A stretch of DNA of 6,274 nucleotides, from the NCBI GenBank assembly GCA_023386675.1, contig JAEWJG010000069.1, positions 1 to 6,274 of the forward strand, written 5' to 3'. Positions 1-6,258 of this stretch are shown in pieces. The stretch is from Actinomycetes bacterium (GTDB lineage: Bacteria; Actinomycetota; Actinomycetes; Actinomycetales; Microbacteriaceae). The position numbers and the translations under genes were made by a program. The stretch's first letter is position 1. Each line of letters begins with the position of its first letter. The notes beneath the pieces are model-generated. The model had not been told where the DNA came from. It saw only the letters and a program-made list of their open reading frames with translations, and made no database searches.

Positions 1-100
1 CGTCATCGACCGCCTCACACAGCGGCGCGAGATCGCCGACGTGCGCACCTCCGTCGTCTACGAGCACCTGCGTAACGGACGGCCGCAGCCGCTGGACTGA
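1..100 (+). CDS. C-terminal end of a probable Lrp/AsnC-family transcriptional regulator (5' partial)
   Basis: Only the last 32 codons are visible, read from base 2 and ending in TGA at 98-100. The frame gives VIDRLTQRREIADVRT followed by SVVYEHLRNGRPQPLD. The pattern of a short helix (DRL), a few residues, then V-x-T-S-V-V-Y and a polar tail resembles the last helix and last beta strand of the Lrp/AsnC effector-binding (RAM/AsnC_trans_reg) domain, where a 'gV..trT.iVl' strand is typical. Proteins of this family are DNA-binding regulators that respond to amino acids or related small molecules. The DNA-binding half lies outside the window, so the family call rests on this short tail. An unrelated protein ending in a similar strand cannot be excluded. 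Confidence 0.55.
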   Translation, partial: VIDRLTQRREIADVRTSVVYEHLRNGRPQPLD

Positions 101-120
101 CGCGCGCCCGGGTCTACGAT
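93..120 (+). promoter_or_regulatory. Possible housekeeping-sigma promoter for the aldo/keto reductase
   Basis: A -10-like TACGAT (115-120) follows a weak -35-like TGGACT (93-98) with a 16-base spacer. Transcription would begin around 126-128 and leave a leader of about 28 bases before the ATG at 155. The -35 overlaps the stop codon of the upstream gene. The -10 has the TAnnnT form that matters most in actinobacteria, but the -35 matches only four of six consensus positions, so this is tentative. Confidence 0.35.
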
Positions 121-141
121 GTGCCGCACCGCATCGTCTCC

Positions 142-149
142 GGAAGGAA
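142..149 (+). promoter_or_regulatory. Ribosome binding site that fixes the reductase start
   Basis: GGAAGGAA ends about six bases before the ATG at 155. An earlier in-frame ATG at 119 has no such site and overlaps the -10-like hexamer. The family N-terminus (first beta strands, 'L.nG..iP.iGfGTw') begins shortly after residue 155's codon, so 155 is the preferred start. Confidence 0.7.
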
Positions 150-154
150 CCCCC

Positions 155-973
155 ATGCCCGCACTGACCGACACCTTCACCCTCTCCAACGGCGTCACCA
201 TCCCCAAGATCGGGTTCGGCACCTGGCAGATCCCGGACGGCGACGAGACGTACGACTCCGTCCGCACCGCCCTGGACGCCGGCTACCGCCACATCGACAC
301 GGCCCGGGCGTACGGCAACGAGGCGAGCGTCGGGCGTGCGGTGCGCGACAGCGGCATCGCCCGTGAGGACATCTTCATCACCACCAAGTGCCCGGCGGAG
401 GTGAAGGATGCGGACGGCGCCCGCCACGCGTTCCAGCGCTCCACCGAGCTGCTCGACCTCGGCCCGATCGACCTCTACCTCATCCACGCGCCCTGGCCCT
501 GGAACGCGATCGGCAGCGACCACCGCGACGGCAACATCGAGGTCTGGAAGGTGTTCGAGGAGGTCTACGAGCAGGGCCTCACCCGCGCGATCGGCGTCAG
601 CAACTTCGAGGTCGCCGACCTGGAGTCGCTGGTCGACGCGACGGAGGTCGTTCCGCACGCGAACCAGATCCGCTGGTTCGTCGGCAACACGCAGCCGGAG
701 ACGACGGCGTGGTCGAAGGAGCACGACATCCTCGTCGAGGGGTACTCCCCGCTCGCCACTGGCCGTCTGCTCGAGAACTCCGACATCGCCGAGATCGCGG
801 AGAAGTACGGCAAGTCGGTCGCCCAGGTGAGCATCCGCTACCTGCTGCAGAAGGACATCCTGCCGCTGCCGAAGTCCACAACGCCCGAGCGCATCCGCGA
901 GAACGCGGACGTCGACTTCGAGCTGTCGCCTGAGGACGTGGCCGCGCTGGACGCTCTCGACGCGGGGGAGTGA
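155..973 (+). CDS. Aldo/keto reductase (AKR superfamily, 2,5-diketo-gluconate reductase-like)
   Basis: A 272-residue cytosolic NAD(P)H-dependent oxidoreductase expected to reduce aldehydes or ketones to alcohols; the physiological substrate cannot be read from sequence. It is a complete (beta/alpha)8 AKR of normal length. The GFGTW motif is at residues 20-24. The catalytic tetrad is intact: Asp48 (HIDTA), Tyr53 (AYGNE), Lys78 (TTKCP) and His111 (LIHAPWPW). IGVSNF lies at 146-151, GYSPL at 196-200, and the cofactor-phosphate loop PKST with Arg246 and Glu249-Asn250 at 239-250, which is the usual arrangement for NADPH preference. The strand after His111 reads NQIRWFVGNTQ (170-180) where the classic family has NQVEYHP, so it belongs to a side branch of the AKR5-like group. 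It follows a probable Lrp-type gene after a 54-base gap and is followed 76 bases later by a separately promoted Clp gene. Superfamily membership is secure; the specific activity is not. Confidence 0.93.
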   Translation: MPALTDTFTLSNGVTIPKIGFGTWQIPDGDETYDSVRTALDAGYRHIDTARAYGNEASVGRAVRDSGIAREDIFITTKCPAEVKDADGARHAFQRSTELLDLGPIDLYLIHAPWPWNAIGSDHRDGNIEVWKVFEEVYEQGLTRAIGVSNFEVADLESLVDATEVVPHANQIRWFVGNTQPETTAWSKEHDILVEGYSPLATGRLLENSDIAEIAEKYGKSVAQVSIRYLLQKDILPLPKSTTPERIRENADVDFELSPEDVAALDALDAGE

Positions 974-980
974 CGCACCG

Positions 981-1005
981 GGAATAACCTCCCCCCTCCT
1001 GCGTT
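981..1005 (+). promoter_or_regulatory. SigH/SigR-type stress promoter of the Clp gene
   Basis: GGAAT at 981-985 (within GGGAATAA) is followed, after 17 bases, by GTT at 1003-1005 (CGTT at 1002-1005). This fits the GGAAT...GTT promoter recognised by the actinobacterial ECF sigma factors SigR (Streptomyces) and SigH (Mycobacterium, Corynebacterium), which respond to heat and thiol oxidation. The expected transcription start is about 1011-1013, leaving a leader of roughly 38 bases before the GTG at 1050. The -35 sits just past the stop codon of the reductase gene. The spacer is within, or one base shorter than, the common range. Confidence 0.6.
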
Positions 1006-1008
1006 GAA

Positions 1009-1029
1009 CTTGAGTGCACAAGGCTCAAC
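1009..1029 (+). promoter_or_regulatory. HAIR-type operator, predicted HspR binding site
   Basis: CTTGAGT (1009-1015), seven bases, then GCTCAAC (1023-1029). The actinobacterial HAIR consensus is CTTGAGT-N7-ACTCAAG. The left arm matches 7 of 7, the right arm 5 of 7, and the spacing is exact; the central TTGAG/CTCAA arms are perfectly inverted. HspR is a MerR-like repressor of dnaK and clpB operons that works with DnaK as co-repressor. Here the site covers the predicted transcription start of the SigH-type promoter, which suits repression. A weaker GTTGA/TCAAC pair (1003-1007 with 1025-1029) is nested around it. Confidence 0.75.
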
Positions 1030-1039
1030 TTTCAGAAAC

Positions 1040-1044
1040 AGGAG
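1040..1044 (+). promoter_or_regulatory. Ribosome binding site that fixes the GTG start of the Clp gene
   Basis: AGGAG sits five bases before GTG 1050. The other in-frame GTG, at 1014, lies inside the HspR operator at the predicted transcription start and has no upstream purine-rich site, so 1050 is much more likely. Confidence 0.75.
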
Positions 1045-1049
1045 AACAC

Positions 1050-3599
1050 GTGCCTGAGAACTTCACTCCCGACGGTGACGGCGCCAACTCGTTCGACGAG
1101 TTCCTCGCCCGGTACCTCGCGGGGGAGCGTGCGCGCAACGGACGCTCCATCGACATCAGCCGCTTCCTCAGCCGGCGCACCCAGGAGATCCTGGCGGAGG
1201 CCGGACGGTTCGCGCTGCAGCACGGCCACAGCGAGCTCGACGCGCTGCACGTGCTGCGCGTCATGGCCGAGCAGGAGCCGGCCGCGGACGCTATGCGCCG
1301 CATCGGCGTCGACCCGTCCCGCGTCGCGCAGGCCGCCGAGTCGCGCCTGCCCGCCCCCGGCGACGTCATCCACGCCGACGGCGCCTCCATCACCGGTGCG
1401 CTGCAGCGTGCGCTGTTCCACGCGTACCAGGTGGCGCAGGCGTCCGGCTCCACCTACATCGACCCCGAGCACGTCTTCTTCGCGCTCGTCATCGGCCGCG
1501 ACGCCCCCGCCGGCCGCGTCCTGCAGGCCGCGGGCGTGACCCCGGAGGCGCTCACCGAGTCCATGCAGGACAGCACGACCGTCGGCGCGGGCCGCTCCGG
1601 CGACCCGGCGGCCGAGAGCACCGCCTCCGACACCCCCATGCTGGACCAGTTCGGCACCGACCTGACCGCGCTCGCGCGCGACGGCAAGCTGGACCCGGTC
1701 ATCGGCCGCCTCGACGAGATCGAGCAGACGGTCGAGATCCTCTCCCGCCGCACCAAGAACAACCCGGTGCTGGTCGGCGAGGCGGGCGTCGGCAAGACCG
1801 CGATCGTGGAGGGCCTGGCCCGCGCGATCGTGGACGGCACCGTGCCCGAGCAGCTGCAGGACAAGAAGGTCGTCTCCCTCGACCTCGCGGGGATGGTCGC
1901 GGGGACCCGGTACCGCGGCGACTTCGAGGAGCGGCTCACCACCCTGATGGACGAGATCAGCGCAGGCAAGGACGAGCTGATCGTGTTCATCGACGAGCTG
2001 CACACCGTGGTCGGCGCCGGAGGGTCCGGCGAGTCCGGCGGCATGGACGCCGGCAACATCCTCAAGCCGCGTCTTGCCCGCGGCGACCTGCACCTGGTCG
2101 GCGCCACGACGCTCAAGGAGTACCGCCGCATCGAGAAGGATCCGGCGCTGGAGCGCCGCTTCCAGCCGGTGGCGGTCGGCGAGCCCTCGATCGAGGACGC
2201 CGTGCTCATCCTCGACGGCCTCCGCGCCGCCTACGAGGAGCACCACGGCGTGCGCTACACCGAGGACGCGATCCGCGCCGCGGTGGAGCTGTCCGACCGC
2301 TACGTCTCCGACCGGTTCCTGCCGGACAAGGCCATCGACCTGATCGACCAGGCCGGCGCGCGCCTGCGGCTGTCGCTCGGCAAGCGCGTGGACACCTCCG
2401 CCCTGATGGAGCGCCTGGCCACCCTGGAGTCCGAGAAGAACTCTGCCGTGTCGGCCGAGCACTACGAGGAGGCGTCGCGTCTGCGCGACGAGATCGAGGA
2501 CGTGCAGCGTCAGCTGGATGCTCTCGGTAACGCTCCCAGTGTGGATGCGGTCGTCGGCGAGCCGGAGATCGCCTCCATCGTGTCGCGGGCGACGGGCATC
2601 CCGGTGTCCCGCGTCGGCCAGGCCGACCGGGAGCGCCTGGCGCGCCTCGAGTCGGAGCTGCACGAGCGCGTGGTCGGCCAGGAGGACGCGGTCGTCGCGG
2701 TCGCGAAGGCCGTCCGGCGCAACCGCACCGGTCTCGGCGACGAGCACCGTCCCGTCGGCAGCTTCCTCTTCCTCGGCCCGACCGGTGTCGGCAAGACCGA
2801 GCTGGCGAAGTCCCTCGCGTCGTCGCTGTTCGGCTCCGAGAAGGCGATGCTGCGGTTCGACATGAGCGAGTTCGGCGAGCGCCACACGGTCGCCCGCCTG
2901 GTCGGCGCCCCTCCCGGATACGTCGGCTACGACGAGGCCGGTCAGCTGACCGAGCGCGTGCGCCGCAACCCGTACTCGGTGGTCCTGTTCGACGAGATCG
3001 AGAAGGCGCACCCGGACGTGTTCAACGTCTTGCTCCAGATCCTGGATGACGGACGCGCCACCGACGGCCAGGGCCGCACGGTCGACTTCCGCAACACGGT
3101 GGTCATCATGACCTCGAACCTCGGTTCGGAGTTCCTGGCCTCCCGCAGCGGCGCGCTGGGCTTTGTCCCGGCGGGCTCGGACGGCTTCGCGTCGGAGAAG
3201 GATATCCGCGACCGCGTGATGGGCAAGCTGCGTGAGGCGATGCGTCCGGAGTTCCTGAACCGCATCGACGAGATCGTGCTGTTCCGGAAGCTGGATGCCG
3301 AGCAGCTCCGCGGCATCGTCCGCCTGCTGCTCGACGCGACCGCGAACCGCCTGGCCGCCCGCGACATCGCCTTCGAGGCGACGGATGCGGCGGTCGCCTG
3401 GATCGCCGAGACCGGCTACGAGCCCGAGTACGGCGCCCGGCCGCTCCGCCGCGTCATCCAGCGCGAGGTCGACGACCGCATCGCCGAGCTGATGGTCTCG
3501 GGCGAGCTGGAGGAGGGCGGCCGCGTGATCGTGGACGCCGCCGACGGCGCGCTGACCGTCGCCGCGGCTCCGGTCGCCGCGCTCCCGCTCGCGGCCTGA
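1050..3599 (+). CDS. Clp/Hsp100 AAA+ unfoldase, ClpC-type architecture, heat-shock regulated
   Basis: An 849-residue cytosolic ATP-driven protein unfoldase/disaggregase, expected to act as a hexameric ring threading substrates through its pore. Two Clp_N-type repeats span about residues 37-172. The first AAA+ domain (about 200-435) has Walker A GEAGVGKT (243-250), Walker B IVFIDE (311-316), pore-loop Tyr288 (RYRG) and Arg369-Arg370. A short linker (about 440-500) carries a UVR-like YEEASRLRDE (472-481). The second AAA+ domain has Walker A GPTGVGKT (576-583), Walker B VVLFDE (644-649), pore-loop GYVG (623-626), arginine finger Arg738 in RPEFLNRID and sensor-2 GARPLR (795-800). The linker is far shorter than the roughly 120-residue coiled-coil M domain of ClpB, and LGF at 703-705 sits where ClpC/ClpA carry the ClpP-docking tripeptide. 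Both favour a ClpC-type partner of ClpP, although similar proteins may be annotated clpB. The N-terminus, with a polar leader and FDEFLARYLAGER, is unlike the usual ClpC1 start (MFERFTDRA...), suggesting an additional paralogue. All catalytic residues are intact. Confidence 0.93.
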   Translation: MPENFTPDGDGANSFDEFLARYLAGERARNGRSIDISRFLSRRTQEILAEAGRFALQHGHSELDALHVLRVMAEQEPAADAMRRIGVDPSRVAQAAESRLPAPGDVIHADGASITGALQRALFHAYQVAQASGSTYIDPEHVFFALVIGRDAPAGRVLQAAGVTPEALTESMQDSTTVGAGRSGDPAAESTASDTPMLDQFGTDLTALARDGKLDPVIGRLDEIEQTVEILSRRTKNNPVLVGEAGVGKTAIVEGLARAIVDGTVPEQLQDKKVVSLDLAGMVAGTRYRGDFEERLTTLMDEISAGKDELIVFIDELHTVVGAGGSGESGGMDAGNILKPRLARGDLHLVGATTLKEYRRIEKDPALERRFQPVAVGEPSIEDAVLILDGLRAAYEEHHGVRYTEDAIRAAVELSDRYVSDRFLPDKAIDLIDQAGARLRLSLGKRVDTSALMERLATLESEKNSAVSAEHYEEASRLRDEIEDVQRQLDALGNAPSVDAVVGEPEIASIVSRATGIPVSRVGQADRERLARLESELHERVVGQEDAVVAVAKAVRRNRTGLGDEHRPVGSFLFLGPTGVGKTELAKSLASSLFGSEKAMLRFDMSEFGERHTVARLVGAPPGYVGYDEAGQLTERVRRNPYSVVLFDEIEKAHPDVFNVLLQILDDGRATDGQGRTVDFRNTVVIMTSNLGSEFLASRSGALGFVPAGSDGFASEKDIRDRVMGKLREAMRPEFLNRIDEIVLFRKLDAEQLRGIVRLLLDATANRLAARDIAFEATDAAVAWIAETGYEPEYGARPLRRVIQREVDDRIAELMVSGELEEGGRVIVDAADGALTVAAAPVAALPLAA

Positions 3600-3605
3600 A
3601 ACAAC

Positions 3606-3653
3606 TGACGCAACACGCCGTCACGGCCTCTGCCGTGGCGGCGTGTTGCGTCA
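3606..3653 (+). terminator. Long hairpin, probable transcription terminator after the Clp gene
   Basis: Two 22-base arms, 3606-3627 and 3632-3653, are inverted repeats around a four-base CTCT loop. The single non-Watson-Crick position is T3621 opposite G3638, which is a U-G wobble in + strand RNA but an A-C mismatch in - strand RNA. It begins six bases after the Clp stop codon. There is no U-tract after it, as is common for actinobacterial hairpin terminators. The stem is strong enough to stop transcription or to protect the mRNA 3' end; a dispersed palindromic repeat is an alternative reading. Confidence 0.75.
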
Positions 3654-3746
3654 ACTGCATGTGGGGCCCGCACGTTCGCATCCTGAACATCTCCATACCG
3701 ACACACACGCAACCCCCTGGCATCGCCCAGACTCGGCTGGTTCATT

Positions 3747-3753
3747 GGAGGGG
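3747..3753 (+). promoter_or_regulatory. Closely spaced ribosome binding site of the penicillin-binding protein gene
   Basis: GGAGGGG runs directly into ATG 3754. The best GGAGG core (3747-3751) leaves only two bases to the start codon, tighter than the usual five to nine. No better start is visible: in-frame alternatives upstream run back into the terminator hairpin, a TTG at 3745 overlaps the site itself, and downstream ones would cut into the membrane segment. I see no convincing promoter between 3654 and 3746. Confidence 0.5.
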
Positions 3754-6258
3754 ATGTCCGCACCCGACCGACCCCTGCCCTCTCGCCTCGCCGCTCTCGA
3801 CGAGCGGCTGGAGCCCGTCAAGCGCTTCGAGTTCAAGCCCGCCAGCACCCGCGGCGGGCAGATCGCCCAGTTCCTCGGGCTGGCGCTCGTCGCCGCCGTG
3901 CTGAGCTCGCTCTTCGTGCTGCCCGCGTTCCTCGGGCTCGGCGCGACCGCCGCCGCCGGTGCGAACGACTTCAACGCGCTGCCGTCGAACCTCAACATCC
4001 AGCAGTTCGCCCAGAACTCGACCGTGTACGCCAAGCAGGGCGGTCAGGATGTGCCGATCGCCACGTTCTTCGCCCAGAACCGGCAGGACGTCGGGTGGGA
4101 GCAGATCGCGCAGACGATGAAGGACGCGACGGTCTCGGCCGAGGATCCGCGCTTCTACTCCGAGGGCGCCGTCGACATCTGGGGCACCCTCCGCGGCGCC
4201 GTGTCGACCGTCGCCGGCGGCAGCGTCCAGGGCGGCTCCTCGATCACGCAGCAGTACGTGAAGAACGTCGAGGTCGAGAAGTGCGAGGCGCTGACCAGCC
4301 AGAAGAAGGTCGACGCCTGCTACGCCGATGCGGCCGGCGTCACCCTGCAGCGCAAGGTGCAGGAGATGCGATACGCGGTGCAGGTGGAGAAGAACTACAA
4401 CAAGAAGCAGATCCTCACCGGCTACCTGAACGTCGTCGGCTTCGGCGGCCAGGTCTACGGCGTGCAGGCGGCTGCGCAGTACTACTTCAACACCACCGCG
4501 GCCAAGCTCGACCTGGGGCAGGCGGCGACGCTCGCCGCCATCCTGAACAACCCGGCGAACCTGCGCATCGACCAGCCGAGCAACAAGGACAACGGCGCGG
4601 CGAACGGCTACAAGCTGACCAAGGAGCGGCGCGACTACGTGCTCGACCGCATGTACATCACGCACTCGATCACCAAGCAGCAGCGGGACGCGGCCAAGGC
4701 CGCCGCGATCACCCCCACGGTCACGCCGACGACCCAGGGATGCGCGGGCGCTCAGCAGTTCAACGCCGCGTTCTTCTGCGACTACGTGCGCGACACCATC
4801 CTCACCGACCCCGCGTACGGCAAGACGGCGGACGAGCGCTTCCAGACGCTGAACCGCGGCGGCCTCAAGATCTACACGACGCTGAACCTCGACCTGCAGC
4901 AGGTCGCCCAGGCGTCGCTGAGCAAGTACATCCCGGCGTCGAAGCCGGGCATCGATCTCGGCTCGTCCAACGTGGCGATGGAGCTGGGCACCGGGCGCAT
5001 CGTCACGATGGTGCAGAACCGCGCCTTCAACAACACCGACACGCCCGTCGACGGCACCACCGCGGTGAACTACAACACCGACGAGAACTACGGAGGCTCG
5101 CAAGGCTTCCAGACCGGCTCCACCTTCAAGGCCTTCGACCTGGCGGCCTGGCTGGAGTCGGGCCACAGCCTGTACGAGACGGTCAACGCGTCGCAGCACA
5201 CGTTCCCGACCTCCGACTTCACGAACACGTGCGCGAACATCGACGGCCCGGACTGGCACGTCACCAACGACGAGGGATCGGCGAGCCGGCTCTCCGTGAT
5301 GTCGGCGACCGCCCAGTCCGTCAACACCGCGTTCGCACAGATGGGCACCAAGACCGACCTCTGCGCGATCCTCAACGCCGCCAAGTCGCTGGGAGTGCAT
5401 CCCGCGTCCAAGAGCAACCCGCTCACCTCGACGCCGTCGATGATCCTCGGCACGAACTACATCTCCCCGCTGACCATGGCGACCGCGTACGCGGGCATCG
5501 CGAACAACGGGACGGTGTGCACCCCGGTCGCCATCGACCGCGTCGTGAACGCCGACGGCACCGACCACACGGTCAGCAAGACCACCTGCACGCAGGGACT
5601 GAAGCCGGAGATCGCGGCGGGCGTCGCCTACGCCCTGCAGGGCGTCATGAAGGGCGGCGGGACGGCCGCGAGCGCGAACCCGTACGACGACATCCCGATC
5701 ATGGCCAAGACCGGCACCACCGACGACTCGCTCGAGAACTGGCTCATCACGTCCACGACGAAGGTCGCCACGGCGACCTGGGTGGGCAACGTGTCGGGGA
5801 ACACCCCGCTGCGCTCCCTGTACTTCAACGGGGTCGGCGGCGGCAACGTCAAGTTCTCGATCGCGAAGCCCATCCTGAAGGCGCTGAACGCGCTGTACGG
5901 CGGCGACGACTTCACGAAGCCGACCGACGCCGTGCTGTACGGCAGCGAGATCACGATGCCGGATGTGACGGGCAAGGCTCCGGATGTCGCCCAGAAGCTG
6001 CTGCAGGGCCTCGGCCTCGACGTCACCGTCGATCCGACCCCGGTGAACAGCGACCAGCCCGCCGGAACCGTGGCCGCGAGCGATCCCGCCGCGGGGGCAT
6101 CGCTGAGCGACGGGCAGTCGGTGACGCTGACGGTGAGCAACGGGACGAAGGGTGGATCGACCGCGCCCGGCACCGCGACGCCTGCGCCGACACCGACGCC
6201 GACCAAGAGCAGCGGCAAGGGCAACGGCGGCGGCGGCAACAACGGTAACGGCGGCTGA
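3754..6258 (+). CDS. Class A penicillin-binding protein (transglycosylase/transpeptidase) with PASTA domain
   Basis: An 834-residue bifunctional peptidoglycan synthase: it polymerises lipid II into glycan strands and cross-links the stem peptides outside the membrane. After a short cytoplasmic N-terminus, one membrane segment spans about residues 38-66 (type II, N-in). The GT51 transglycosylase domain (about 105-290) shows EDPRFYSEG with catalytic Glu130, QGGSSITQQYVKN (159-171), RKVQE (200-204) and a YLN motif (224-226). The penicillin-binding domain (about 400-715) has STFK with nucleophile Ser456 and Lys459, SVN (522-524) and KTGT (652-655), so both activities should be intact. A single PASTA domain (about 733-797) may sense muropeptides or beta-lactam-like ligands. 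The tail is Pro/Thr-rich (805-817) then Gly/Asn-rich (821-834). Eight cysteines, all extracytoplasmic, fall in four neighbouring pairs. Architecture resembles mycobacterial PonA-type proteins, but which paralogue it corresponds to is undetermined. It appears to be transcribed separately from the Clp gene, 154 bases and a hairpin upstream. Confidence 0.95.
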   Translation: MSAPDRPLPSRLAALDERLEPVKRFEFKPASTRGGQIAQFLGLALVAAVLSSLFVLPAFLGLGATAAAGANDFNALPSNLNIQQFAQNSTVYAKQGGQDVPIATFFAQNRQDVGWEQIAQTMKDATVSAEDPRFYSEGAVDIWGTLRGAVSTVAGGSVQGGSSITQQYVKNVEVEKCEALTSQKKVDACYADAAGVTLQRKVQEMRYAVQVEKNYNKKQILTGYLNVVGFGGQVYGVQAAAQYYFNTTAAKLDLGQAATLAAILNNPANLRIDQPSNKDNGAANGYKLTKERRDYVLDRMYITHSITKQQRDAAKAAAITPTVTPTTQGCAGAQQFNAAFFCDYVRDTILTDPAYGKTADERFQTLNRGGLKIYTTLNLDLQQVAQASLSKYIPASKPGIDLGSSNVAMELGTGRIVTMVQNRAFNNTDTPVDGTTAVNYNTDENYGGSQGFQTGSTFKAFDLAAWLESGHSLYETVNASQHTFPTSDFTNTCANIDGPDWHVTNDEGSASRLSVMSATAQSVNTAFAQMGTKTDLCAILNAAKSLGVHPASKSNPLTSTPSMILGTNYISPLTMATAYAGIANNGTVCTPVAIDRVVNADGTDHTVSKTTCTQGLKPEIAAGVAYALQGVMKGGGTAASANPYDDIPIMAKTGTTDDSLENWLITSTTKVATATWVGNVSGNTPLRSLYFNGVGGGNVKFSIAKPILKALNALYGGDDFTKPTDAVLYGSEITMPDVTGKAPDVAQKLLQGLGLDVTVDPTPVNSDQPAGTVAASDPAAGASLSDGQSVTLTVSNGTKGGSTAPGTATPAPTPTPTKSSGKGNGGGGNNGNGG

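Noticed and set aside
964..995. GGGGGAG (964-970) and CTCCCCC (989-995) as a terminator for the aldo/keto reductase
   Set aside because: The stem is only seven bases with an 18-base loop and no U-tract, and it overlaps the coding end and the -35 of the next promoter. It is more likely chance pairing of G-rich and C-rich runs.
1014..1049. Upstream GTG start for the Clp protein, adding 12 residues
   Set aside because: It lies within the HspR operator at the predicted transcription start and lacks a ribosome binding site, whereas GTG 1050 has AGGAG at good spacing.
1032..3011. A 659-codon open frame on the - strand opposite the Clp gene
   Set aside because: Its translation is rich in Arg, Gly, Val and Asp with no recognisable domain, and the + strand carries a complete, fully motif-supported Clp protein. 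Long antisense frames are expected in very GC-rich coding DNA.
3643..3753. Upstream GTG start for the penicillin-binding protein, adding 37 residues
   Set aside because: It begins inside the right arm of the terminator hairpin, and the added His/Pro-rich residues do not look like the N-terminus of a membrane-anchored penicillin-binding protein.
3742..5568. A 608-codon open frame on the - strand opposite the penicillin-binding protein gene
   Set aside because: Composition is Arg/Val/Leu/Gly-biased, no domain is seen, and the opposite strand encodes an intact enzyme with all catalytic motifs.
4095..6248. A 717-codon open frame on the + strand in another frame of the penicillin-binding protein gene
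   Set aside because: It is dominated by Arg, His, Gly, Asp and Gln repeats typical of a frame-shifted reading of GC-rich coding sequence, and it has no start signal.
3600..6258. Idea that the Clp protein and the penicillin-binding protein form one stress operon
   Set aside because: A strong hairpin and a 154-base gap separate them. Shared orientation alone does not support co-transcription.
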